NCBI RefSeq assembly: GCF_036226925.1
Contig: NZ_CP109031.1
Coordinates: 2,232,001-2,296,000 of the forward strand
Length of the DNA stretch: 64,000 nucleotides
Reading direction: 5' to 3'
DNA from: Streptomyces sp. NBC_00659
GTDB lineage: Bacteria; Actinomycetota; Actinomycetes; Streptomycetales; Streptomycetaceae
This document shows positions 28,009-35,673 of the stretch, in pieces. Position numbers and translations under genes: made by a program. Within the stretch, counting starts at the first letter, position 1, and the number at the start of each line of letters is the position of its first letter. The notes under the pieces are model-generated. The model did not search any database and was not told where the DNA came from. It saw only the letters and a list, made by a program, of their open reading frames with translations.

Positions 28009-28911
28009 TCAGCGGGCGGCGCCGCCGTCGGCGTTGGGACCGGAGTAGTCCTCGCCGTACGCGCCCTTGGCGGGGCGGCGGCGGCGCATGGGCGGCTCGA
28101 CGCCGTCCGCGAGGCGGCGGGCGGTCAGCAGGAAGCCGGTGTGGCCGATCATGCGGTGGTCCGGGCGGACGGCCAGGCCCTCGATGTGCCAGTTGCGGAT
28201 CATCGATTCCCAGGCGGTCGGCTCGTTGAAGCAGCCGATCTCGCGGATGGATTCGACGGTCCGGGCGAGCTGGGTGGTCGTCGCCACGTAGCAGCAGAGG
28301 ATGCCGCCGGGGACGAGCGCCTTGGAGACGGCCTCCAGGCACTCCCAGGGAGCGAGCATGTCGAGGATGACCCGGTCGACGTCGGCGTCGCTCAGGTTGT
28401 CCTGGAGGTCGCCGACGGTGAGCTGCCAGGCGGGGTGGGGTCCGCCGAAGTAGCGCTCCACGTTCTGCTGGGCGATCTCGGCGAAGTCCTCGCGGCGCTC
28501 GTAGGAGTGCAGCATGCCCTGGTCGCCGATGGCGCGCAGCAGGAAGCTGCTCAGCGAGCCGGAGCCGACTCCCGCTTCCACGACGCGGGCGCCGGGGAAG
28601 ATGTCGGCGAAGGCCAGGATCTGCCCCGCGTCCTTGGGGTAGACCACGGCGGCGCCGCGGGGCATGGACAGGACGTAGTCGGGGAGCAGGGGGCGCAGCG
28701 CGAGATAGGCGACGTTTCCCGTGGTGCGGACAACGCTGCCCTCGGGAGCGCCGATCAGCTCGTCGTGGGGGAAGGAACCCTTGTGGGTGTGGAAGTTCTT
28801 CCCGGCCTCGAGCGTGAACGTGTAGTGGCGGCCCTTGGGGTCGGTCAGCTGAACCTGGTCCCCGACCTTGAAGGGCCCGCGCCTGCGGGCGGCACCGGTC
28901 GGTTCGGACAT
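28009..28911 (-). CDS. trmI: tRNA (adenine-58-N1)-methyltransferase TrmI
   Basis: A 300-residue SAM-dependent methyltransferase that makes m1A58 in the T-loop of tRNAs, as a homotetramer. The N-terminal beta domain (GDQVQLTDPKGRHYTFTLEA) precedes a Rossmann domain with VVEAGVGSGSLSSFLLRAI (motif I), the YERREDFAEIAQQNVER segment (end of motif II) and VDRVILDMLAPWECLE with the catalytic aspartate. The Arg-rich C-terminal tail (PPMRRRRPAKG) is likely flexible. ATG 28911 opens MSEPTGAARRRG. The gene is a constant neighbour of arc in actinobacteria. Confidence 0.93.
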   Translation of the reverse strand: MSEPTGAARRRGPFKVGDQVQLTDPKGRHYTFTLEAGKNFHTHKGSFPHDELIGAPEGSVVRTTGNVAYLALRPLLPDYVLSMPRGAAVVYPKDAGQILAFADIFPGARVVEAGVGSGSLSSFLLRAIGDQGMLHSYERREDFAEIAQQNVERYFGGPHPAWQLTVGDLQDNLSDADVDRVILDMLAPWECLEAVSKALVPGGILCCYVATTTQLARTVESIREIGCFNEPTAWESMIRNWHIEGLAVRPDHRMIGHTGFLLTARRLADGVEPPMRRRRPAKGAYGEDYSGPNADGGAAR

Positions 28912-28952
28912 GTGAACAGCCTACCGGTCCCCGGCGGGGCCGCCGACCACGG

Positions 28953-30692
28953 TCAGGAGGGGCGGGCCATGGCTTTGACGAAGGCGCGTTCCACGTCGGC
29001 GGCGGACAGGACGCCGTAGATCTCGCCGGAGTCCTCGACGACGAGGTACTCGGTGGCGGGGCTGGCGCGCAGGACGTCGAGGAGGTCCTCTCCGGCGAGT
29101 TCGGCGGAGACCCGCATGCCGTCGGTGAGGTCCTGGGCGAGGCCGCTGACGGCGACCCAGGGGCGGCGGTGTTCGGGGACGCCGACGATGGCGGCTTCGC
29201 GGACCAGGGAGAGGGGTTCGCCGTCGGCGTCGACGACGACGAGGGCGCGGGCGCCGACGTCGTTGGCGCGGCGCAGTGCCTCGGAGAGGGGGGTGGTGGT
29301 CTCGACGGGGACGGCGCGGCGGGTGAGGGAGCGGGCGCGCAGTTCCGGCAGGTGTTCGCGCAGGCGGGCCATGCGGAGGCTGTTGCCGGCGCCGGTCCAG
29401 ATGATGGCGGCGAGGATGGCGGCGAGGAGGGCGTCGGTGATGGTGTCCATGCTGCCGGCGTTCTCGGGGGCCGCGCCGAGTGTCTCGGACTGGGTGAGGA
29501 GGGGCAGTCCGACGAGTACGGAGACGGCGAGGGCGCGGCCGACCCATGCGGCGGCGACGGTGCCGCTCATGGCTCTGCCGGTGATCTTCCAGACGACGGC
29601 GCGGAGCATGCGGCCGCCGTCGAGGGGGAGGCCCGGGAGGAGGTTGAAGGCGGCGACGATGAGGTTGGAGATCATCAGGCCGGCGAGCAGGACGCCGGGG
29701 ACGGTGCCGGGCTCGACGGGCAGCATGGCGAGGTAGAAGAGGCCGGACAGGACGAGGGAGAGGAGGGGGCCGACGAAGGCGAGGACGAATTCGCGGCCGG
29801 GGGTCTCGGCTTCCTTCTCGATCTCGGAGACGCCGCCGAAGAACTGGAGCTGGATGCGGCGGACCGGGAGTTTGAAGCGGAGGGCGGCGACGGTGTGGGC
29901 GAGTTCGTGGACGAGTACGGAGGCGTAGAAGGCGACGGCGAAGAAGAGGGAGACGAGGTAGCGGGCCGCGCCGAGTTCGGGCAGGACGCGGTCGAGCTGG
30001 CCGCCGAAGACCCAGGTGATCAGGGCGGCTACGAGGAACCAGCTGGGTGCGACGTACACGGGTACGCCGAAGGGCCGGCCCATGAGGAGTCCGCCTCCGG
30101 GTTCCTTGGGCCGGCGCGGGGGGCGTCCTTTGGTGGTGCCGGTGCGGCGGGCGCCGGTGAGCCCGTCCTGGTCCTGGCCCTGGATCCGGCCGAAGGCCGG
30201 CTCGGAGGGCTCGGCGGGCTGGGAGGGTTCGCCGTGGGCTGCGATCTCCTCGGTGCGCTCGGTGGAGGCGGGTGTCTTCGCCAGGGGGTCGCGGGCCGGT
30301 TCGGGGTGGGCCGTGGTCTCGGGCGCGGGTGCGGGGGTCGCCTCGGGTCCGGGCCGACCGCGATCCGTGGAGCTGTCGTGGGGGCCGCGATCCGTGGTGC
30401 TGTCGTGGGGGCCGGTCTCCGCCTGGTCGGGTGCTTCGTCGCCCGGGCGGGGGGTGTCCTCGGACCGTGCGGGGGGCTCGCTCGCGGCCCGGGTGCCGGT
30501 GTCCGTGCCGGACTGCGTCCGGGTCCGGGAGTCGTGATCGGGGGCCGTGGGGTCCGGCCCGGTGGTCTCGGGCCCTGCCGGTCCGGGGTGCGCGTCGGAG
30601 GCCGGACCGGTGGAGGCCGAGGGCCTCCCGTGGCGCTCGGTCGCCTCGCCGGTGCCGGACCGCGGCTGCCCGCTCCCGCCGCTCTCGTCCAC
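28953..30692 (-). CDS. Site-2-type M50 metalloprotease with CBS domains
   Basis: A 579-residue membrane protease. The first 200 or so residues are a Pro/Thr/Asp/Glu-rich disordered extension with short tandem repeats (GPHDSTTDRG, then GPHDSSTDRG). The membrane part holds zinc-binding HELAH (VLVHELAHTVAALRF) and the third ligand in NLLPGLPLDGGRM, with about six hydrophobic segments. The last 130 residues form a CBS pair (TTPLSEALRRANDVGARALV, EIYGVLSAADVERAFVKAM). It resembles mycobacterial Rip3-type proteases that clip membrane substrates such as anti-sigma factors; the substrate is unknown. GTG 30692 has GAGGGGA five bases upstream. trmI lies 41 bp downstream. Confidence 0.88.
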   Translation of the reverse strand: MDESGGSGQPRSGTGEATERHGRPSASTGPASDAHPGPAGPETTGPDPTAPDHDSRTRTQSGTDTGTRAASEPPARSEDTPRPGDEAPDQAETGPHDSTTDRGPHDSSTDRGRPGPEATPAPAPETTAHPEPARDPLAKTPASTERTEEIAAHGEPSQPAEPSEPAFGRIQGQDQDGLTGARRTGTTKGRPPRRPKEPGGGLLMGRPFGVPVYVAPSWFLVAALITWVFGGQLDRVLPELGAARYLVSLFFAVAFYASVLVHELAHTVAALRFKLPVRRIQLQFFGGVSEIEKEAETPGREFVLAFVGPLLSLVLSGLFYLAMLPVEPGTVPGVLLAGLMISNLIVAAFNLLPGLPLDGGRMLRAVVWKITGRAMSGTVAAAWVGRALAVSVLVGLPLLTQSETLGAAPENAGSMDTITDALLAAILAAIIWTGAGNSLRMARLREHLPELRARSLTRRAVPVETTTPLSEALRRANDVGARALVVVDADGEPLSLVREAAIVGVPEHRRPWVAVSGLAQDLTDGMRVSAELAGEDLLDVLRASPATEYLVVEDSGEIYGVLSAADVERAFVKAMARPS

Positions 30693-30853
30693 GATGTCCC
30701 CTCGTTCGAAGCGTCCCCCGCCCCCGGTTCATGCGGAGCGGGAGGGTCTGGGTCGATGGTATGCGGCCGTCGCGGTGCGTTCCGCCCCGGCACCCCTTCT
30801 GTTTTGCGTGCCGTCGTGCCCGCCGGGACCGGTTCACTGTCGGTGGCGGGCCG

Positions 30854-30859
30854 TATGGT
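30854..30859 (+). promoter_or_regulatory. Candidate -10 for a leaderless RecB-like nuclease mRNA
   Basis: TATGGT ends nine bases before the ATG, the distance expected if transcription starts at the start codon. A -35 is not clear (GGTTCA about 17 bp upstream). Confidence 0.35.
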
Positions 30860-30867
30860 CTGTTGTC

Positions 30868-31779
30868 ATGGAAACCAGCACCGAGGGCGCCGTGCCCGAA
30901 GAAGCGGCCGTGACCGGCGGGGCCGTCGCCGACGGTCCGGCTCCCGCGGTCGCGCGCGCGCCCGCCTCGCTGTCGCCTTCGCGTGCCAGTGACTTCATGC
31001 AGTGTCCGTTGCTGTACCGGTTCCGGGTGATCGACAAGCTGCCGGAGAAGCCGAGTGAGGCGGCGACCAGGGGGACGCTGGTGCACGCGGTCCTGGAGCG
31101 GCTGTTCGACGCGCCGGCCGTGGACCGGACGGCACCGCGTGCCAAGTCGTTGATCCCCGCGCAGTGGGACCGGCTGCGGGAGACGAAGCCGGAGGTCGTG
31201 GAGCTGTTCGCGGACGACCCGGAGGGCGAGCGGCTGGCGCGCTGGCTGTCCGAGGCGGAGCGGCTGGTGGAGCGCTGGTTCACGCTGGAGGATCCGACGC
31301 GGCTGGAGCCGGCCGAGCGGGAGCTGTTCGTGGAGGCGCGGCTGGACTCCGGGCTGACGCTGCGCGGGATCATCGACCGGGTCGATGTGGCGCCGTCGGG
31401 CGAGGTCCGGATCGTGGACTACAAGACGGGGAAGGCGCCACGGCCCGAGTACGCCGAGGGTGCTCTGTTCCAGATGAAGTTCTACGCGCTGGTGGTGTGG
31501 CGGCTGAAGCGGGTGGTTCCGCGCCGTCTTCAGCTCGTCTATCTGGGCAGCGGTGACGTGGTGACGTACGACCCCGAGATCGGGGATCTGGAGCGGGTCG
31601 AGCGCAAGCTGCTCGCGCTGTGGGAAGCGATCCGGGAGGCGACGGAGACGGGTGAGTGGCGGCCGCGTCCCACGAAGCTCTGCGGCTGGTGTGATCACCA
31701 GGCGGTGTGTCCGGAATTCGGCGGTACTCCCCCGGTGTATCCGCTCCCGGTCAGGGCGCCCGGGTCGGGCACCGGGTAG
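30868..31779 (+). CDS. RecB-family PD-(D/E)XK nuclease
   Basis: A 303-residue protein with the PDDEXK_1 fold. LSPSRASDFMQCPLLYRFRV gives the first cysteine, RGTLVHAVLERLF the helical histidine motif, GIIDRVDVAPSGEVRIVDYK the D...(x)DYK active site, and CGWCDHQAVCPEF the three C-terminal cysteines. The four cysteines suggest an iron-sulfur cluster as in AddB/Cas4. It is likely a DNA exonuclease in repair. ATG 30868 (METSTEG) has no Shine-Dalgarno sequence but TATGGT nine bases upstream, so a leaderless message is likely; the open frame upstream is low-complexity. It is divergent from the M50 protease. Confidence 0.88.
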   Translation: METSTEGAVPEEAAVTGGAVADGPAPAVARAPASLSPSRASDFMQCPLLYRFRVIDKLPEKPSEAATRGTLVHAVLERLFDAPAVDRTAPRAKSLIPAQWDRLRETKPEVVELFADDPEGERLARWLSEAERLVERWFTLEDPTRLEPAERELFVEARLDSGLTLRGIIDRVDVAPSGEVRIVDYKTGKAPRPEYAEGALFQMKFYALVVWRLKRVVPRRLQLVYLGSGDVVTYDPEIGDLERVERKLLALWEAIREATETGEWRPRPTKLCGWCDHQAVCPEFGGTPPVYPLPVRAPGSGTG

Positions 31780-31817
31780 CAGGGCAGAATGGGGCCGGAC
31801 TAGCGAAGGAGACTTAC

Positions 31818-32489
31818 GTGGCCATCCGCGTCCTACTGGTCGACGACCAGCCGCTGCTGCGCACCGGCTTCCGGATGATTCTGGAGGCGGAGCCGGATCT
31901 CGCGGTCGTCGGCGAGGCCGGTGACGGTCTCCAGGCACTCGATCAGGTTCGTGCCCTGCAGCCCGATGTGGTTCTGATGGACATCCGTATGCCGCGGATG
32001 GACGGTGTGGAGGCGACGCGGCAGATCACCGGGCCGGGACGGGACGGTCCGGCGAAGGTCCTGGTGCTGACGACGTTCGACCTCGACGAGTACGTGGTGG
32101 AGGCGCTTCGGGCGGGGGCCAGCGGTTTCCTCCTCAAGGACGCGCCGGCCAATGAGCTGGTGCAGGCGATCCGGGTGGTCGCGGCGGGCGAGGCGATGCT
32201 CGCGCCGAGCATCACGCGTCGTCTGCTGGACAAGTACGCGGGTCATCTGCCGTCCGGGGACGATCCGGTTCCGGACACGTTGCACACGCTGACCGACCGT
32301 GAGGTCGAGGTGCTGAAGCTGGTGGCGCGCGGTCTGTCGAACGCGGAGATCGCGGCGGATTTGTTCGTCAGCGAGACGACGGTCAAGACGCATGTGGGGC
32401 ATGTCCTGACGAAGCTGGGGCTGCGTGACCGGGTGCAGGCCGCGGTGTACGCGTACGAGAGCGGGCTGGTGCGTCCCGGGGCGCAGTAG
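31818..32489 (+). CDS. NarL/LuxR-type response regulator, orphan
   Basis: A 223-residue two-component regulator. The receiver (residues 1-120) has the acidic pair in LLVDDQPLLRTGF, the phospho-acceptor Asp in VVLMDIRMPRMDG, Thr in VLVLTTFD, and Lys in GFLLKDAP. The output domain is LuxR-type (LTDREVEVLKLVARGLSNAE, FVSETTVKTHVGHVLTKLGL). GTG 31818 has GAAGGAG six bases upstream. No histidine kinase gene is adjacent. It follows the nuclease gene by 38 bp and ends in a very strong terminator, so the two may share a transcript. Confidence 0.93.
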   Translation: MAIRVLLVDDQPLLRTGFRMILEAEPDLAVVGEAGDGLQALDQVRALQPDVVLMDIRMPRMDGVEATRQITGPGRDGPAKVLVLTTFDLDEYVVEALRAGASGFLLKDAPANELVQAIRVVAAGEAMLAPSITRRLLDKYAGHLPSGDDPVPDTLHTLTDREVEVLKLVARGLSNAEIAADLFVSETTVKTHVGHVLTKLGLRDRVQAAVYAYESGLVRPGAQ

Positions 32490-32520
32490 CGCCGGCCGGT
32501 ACCGGTCTGTCCGAGGCAGC

Positions 32521-32561
32521 GCGAAGGGCGCCCGTTCCCCTGGGGAACGGGCGCCCTTCGC
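32521..32561 (+). terminator. Strong terminator after the response regulator
   Basis: A perfect 20-bp inverted repeat (32521-32540 with 32542-32561; core GGGCGCCCGTTCCCC) lies 31 bases past the stop. No long T tract follows; stability alone makes it convincing. Confidence 0.82.
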
Positions 32562-32696
32562 GTGTGACGGTCAGGTGCGGTGCCCGGCGGGACCTCGGAC
32601 GGTCCCGCGGTGTGCGTGCGGGCATGTGCCAGGGCGTGGATGCCGTCACGTGCCACGGCGTGGGTACGGGCACGTTCCGCGTCGTTGAAGCCGAAA

Positions 32697-32747
32697 GACC
32701 CGGGACCGTCGGGTCCCGGGTCGGGCCCGGGGCTTCACAGCCCCGGG
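32697..32747 (-). terminator. Two tandem hairpins after the substrate-binding protein gene
   Basis: GACCCGGGAC / GTCCCGGGTC (32697-32722, loop 6) and CCCGGGGCT / AGCCCCGGG (32726-32747, loop 4) lie back to back. On the minus strand they are followed by TTTCGGCTT. They probably form a double terminator. Confidence 0.7.
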
Positions 32748-32763
32748 TCGGATGATGCTTGGG

Positions 32764-34368
32764 TCACTCGCTGACGCCGCGGCTCAGCTCCCACAGCTGA
32801 AGGGTGGAGGAGGAGTTGAGCGCCCACTCCGAGCCCGTGATGTCGTCACGCGCGGCAATGTACTGCTTGCCCTGCCAGAGCGGGATGATGGGAACATCGT
32901 CGGCCACGATGCTCTGGATCTCGTTGAGGCTCTTGGACGCGGTGAGGCGGTCGGCCTCGCGGCGGGAGTCCGGGATCAGGTCGTTGTTGATCTTGCTGTT
33001 CACGTACGGCGAGCCAAGGAAGTTGTCCTTGTCGAGGAACGGCGCCAGGTAGTTGTCGGCGTCGGGGAAGTCGGGGAACCAACCCATCCCGTAGACGTCG
33101 TAGGCGCCCTTCTGCTCGGCCGGGCGGAACTTGGCCCAGGGCGTGCCCTGGATGTCGACGTCGAAGAGGCCGCTCTTGTTGAGCTGGTTCTTCAGAACCT
33201 GGAACTCCTGCTCGGTGACCGCACCGTAGTGGTCGGTCGTGTAGTGCAGGGTCATCTTGACCGGAGTGGTGATGCCGGCCTTGGTGAGCAGCCCCTGGGC
33301 CCTGCTGACGCTCGGGTCGCCGTACTTGTTGAAGAAGGCGTTGGAGTGGCCCGTGATGGTCGCCGGGACGAGCGAGTACAGCGGCTCGGCCTGGGAACCG
33401 TAGACCTTGGAGATGAGCTCGCCGCGGTTGATCACCTGGGCCATGGCCTGGCGGACGGCCGCCGACTTCACCGACGTGGCGTTGGTGTTGAAGGCCAGGT
33501 AGCGGATCTCGAGGCCGGGCATCTCGTTCAGGTTGACGTTGCCACCCGAAGCGTTGTCCAGCTTGTTGATCTGGTCCGGCGTCATCGAGCGCGTCATCAG
33601 GTCGATGTCGCCCTTTTCGAGGGCCGCACCCATGGTGTCGGCGTCCGTGAAGGAGCGCAGCTCGACCTGGGAGTTCTTGACGTTCAGCTGACCCTTGTAC
33701 CGGGAGTTCTTCGTGAAGACGGCCTTGGTGACGGTGTCGTCGCTGGCCTCGATCTTCACGCTGTACGGACCGGAGCCGTCCACGGAGAAGCCGTCGCGCA
33801 GCTTGTTCTTCTCGTAGTCGTTCGGGTTCACGATGCCGGCGACCGGGGTCGACAGCTTGAACGGGAAGGTCGCGTCGGCGATCTTGAGGTGGAAGATCAC
33901 CTCGCGGTCGCCGCGGGTCTCGACGGTGTCGATGGTGGACAGCAGGCCGGCCACACCACTGTCGGCCTTGATGGCCCGCGCACGGTCGATCGAGAACTTG
34001 ACGTCCTTCGCGGTGATCGAGTCACCGTTGGAGAACTCCAGGCCCTCGCGCAGGGTGCACGAGTAGCGCTCGTTCCCGCTGTCGGTGAACCCGCACTTCT
34101 CGGCCGCCTCGGGCTGGGGCTCGCCGTCACCACGCGGCTGGACCATCAGCGTCTGCACGGTCTGGCGCAGGACGTTCCAGGTGCCGACGTCGTACGCGTA
34201 CGCCGGGTCGAACGGTGCCGGGGCTTCCTTCGACGCGGTGAACTGGTCCGTGGTACCAACAACGATGGCATCGCCGCTGTCGCCCCCGCTGGCGGACCCG
34301 CCGCACGCGGCGAGCACTGGGGCGAGCAGGCCGACCACGGCCGGCATCACCAAAGTCTTGCGGTTCAT
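32764..34368 (-). CDS. ABC transporter peptide/solute-binding lipoprotein (SBP family 5)
   Basis: A 534-residue exported lipoprotein. The signal has lipobox VLAACGGS (Cys22). The family 5 fold features include GLEFSNGDSITAKDVKFSID (the family signature), DGFSVDGSGPYSV and GMGWFPDFPDADNYLAPF. It would capture oligopeptides or similar ligands for an ABC importer, but no permease or ATPase gene is adjacent, so it works with a system encoded elsewhere. ATG 34368 has GGAG ten bases upstream. A plausible promoter lies at 34459-34486. Confidence 0.9.
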   Translation of the reverse strand: MNRKTLVMPAVVGLLAPVLAACGGSASGGDSGDAIVVGTTDQFTASKEAPAPFDPAYAYDVGTWNVLRQTVQTLMVQPRGDGEPQPEAAEKCGFTDSGNERYSCTLREGLEFSNGDSITAKDVKFSIDRARAIKADSGVAGLLSTIDTVETRGDREVIFHLKIADATFPFKLSTPVAGIVNPNDYEKNKLRDGFSVDGSGPYSVKIEASDDTVTKAVFTKNSRYKGQLNVKNSQVELRSFTDADTMGAALEKGDIDLMTRSMTPDQINKLDNASGGNVNLNEMPGLEIRYLAFNTNATSVKSAAVRQAMAQVINRGELISKVYGSQAEPLYSLVPATITGHSNAFFNKYGDPSVSRAQGLLTKAGITTPVKMTLHYTTDHYGAVTEQEFQVLKNQLNKSGLFDVDIQGTPWAKFRPAEQKGAYDVYGMGWFPDFPDADNYLAPFLDKDNFLGSPYVNSKINNDLIPDSRREADRLTASKSLNEIQSIVADDVPIIPLWQGKQYIAARDDITGSEWALNSSSTLQLWELSRGVSE

Positions 34369-34820
34369 GCTCGTGTTTCTCCAGAGCTGTAGGTTCCGCG
34401 AACCGGCATGCAGGGGTGGCGCGGCGGGTCACGGGGTTACGGCGATGTTCTCGCGATGACATTAGTCCGCACCACAAGGTCGGCAATCCGATGCGGGAGC
34501 CGCCTTTCGCTCACGCTGCGAAACGGGGCGTGGACGCACCGATAACCCGACACGGGAAGGATTAGTGCAGGGTTTCACCAATCGGGACAGAAGGGCACGT
34601 CGCGGCTCCACGAAAGGGCGGTGCGGGCACAAGCCGGTCCCGCTGTCGACCCTCCGCCACGTGGCGAACGTCACACAGTAAAATTGATTGAAGCTTCCGG
34701 AATTGGTCGTTCCGCCCCGATATGCATTCCACCGAGCCCTCGCTCGCGGTTATCACACGGAACGGCCGAGCCTTTGCCGCGCATTCGACTCGGCACGCTG
34801 CGTAATGATTCCGGCGACGT
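34369..34820. other. 452-bp gap with an AT-richer island
   Basis: No supported gene. The right part (about 34560-34810) is visibly richer in A and T than its surroundings (e.g. CAGTAAAATTGATTGAAG at 34676). The left part holds the promoter for the binding protein. Open frames on either strand are short and lack family features. Confidence 0.4.
34459..34486 (-). promoter_or_regulatory. Putative promoter of the substrate-binding protein gene
   Basis: Read on the minus strand, TTGCCG and TAATGT are separated by 16 bp, about 91 bases upstream of the start codon. This resembles a vegetative sigma (HrdB-type) promoter. Confidence 0.35.
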
Positions 34821-35534
34821 TCAGTGATCGCGTGAGTGGGCTTTTGTCATCAGACGATGCAGAAAGGGCAGGTCGACCTCTTCGAGGGAATTCACGACGG
34901 TGCGACGGGCGGCCGGGGCGATGGGCGCGACCGAGGGCACCGCGATCACCTGGCAGCCCGCGGCCTCGGCGGAGGCGATACCGGTCGAGGTGTCCTCGAT
35001 GACGGCGCAGCGTGCCGGTTCGGCGTCGAGCCGGGCGGCCGCGAGGAGGTACGGGTCGGGGAACGGCTTGGTCCGCTCCACCTCGTCGCCCGCGACGGTC
35101 AGGTGGAAGAAGTGCGAGCCGATCGCGTCCAGGACGCGGTCGATGATCCGCCGGTGCGAGGCGGAGACGAGCGCGGTGGGGATCTCGTGCGCCGCGAGTT
35201 CGGCGAGCAGCCGGGCGGCGCCCGGCATCAGCGGCAGGGAGTGGCCGATGCGCTCCTCGAAACCGTCGTTGAGCAGCACGGACAGTTCGGGCAGCGTGAT
35301 GTCGGCGCCGGTGGCCTCGATGAGGAAACCCGCGCTGCGGGTCATCGGGCCGCCGACCACCACATGGCGCCAGGAGTCGTCCAGCGCGTGTCCGAGGGTC
35401 GCGAAGACCGCGACCTCCACGTCCCACCAGAAGCCCTCGGTGTCCACCAGGGTTCCGTCCATGTCGAGGAGTACGGCCTGCAGGGCTGAGCCTTCGGCCG
35501 TACGGATTCCGAGCGCGGGGACCGTACTGGTCAT
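34821..35534 (-). CDS. HAD-superfamily hydrolase (phosphatase)
   Basis: A 237-residue HAD subfamily IA enzyme. The nucleophile motif is LLDMDGTLVDTEGFWW, motif II is LVSASHRR, the Lys is in ERTKPFPDPYLLAAARLDAE, and the acidic motif is CAVIEDTSTGIASAEAAGC. A helical cap follows motif I. Likely substrates are small phosphorylated metabolites (beta-phosphoglucomutase/phosphoglycolate phosphatase-like). ATG 35534 has AAGGAGG nine bases upstream. It lies downstream of metH on the same strand with a 139-bp gap that holds an AT-rich palindrome. Confidence 0.88.
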   Translation of the reverse strand: MTSTVPALGIRTAEGSALQAVLLDMDGTLVDTEGFWWDVEVAVFATLGHALDDSWRHVVVGGPMTRSAGFLIEATGADITLPELSVLLNDGFEERIGHSLPLMPGAARLLAELAAHEIPTALVSASHRRIIDRVLDAIGSHFFHLTVAGDEVERTKPFPDPYLLAAARLDAEPARCAVIEDTSTGIASAEAAGCQVIAVPSVAPIAPAARRTVVNSLEEVDLPFLHRLMTKAHSRDH

Positions 35535-35611
35535 CCTGGCGCACCTCCTTGAGGGACGACCAGGCCGGTCGCTCCCTGGAGCGCCAGGGGACAACCGGCC
35601 TGCGATGGACC

Positions 35612-35630
35612 GATAAGTGTACGACTTATC
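35612..35630. promoter_or_regulatory. AT-rich palindrome upstream of the HAD gene
   Basis: GATAAGT and ACTTATC arms (7 bp) surround GTACG, in a region otherwise above 70% GC. It sits 78 bases upstream of the HAD start and 44 bases past metH. It could be an operator; no T tail supports a terminator. Confidence 0.4.
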
Positions 35631-35673
35631 CGATCAGCGTGCGCCACGGCGCGTGCCGCGGCGCGTCGGAACC

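Noticed and set aside
28921..31938. Very long minus-strand frame over the M50 protease and nuclease genes
   Set aside because: Arg/Pro/His-rich translation in an alternative frame of two well-supported genes.
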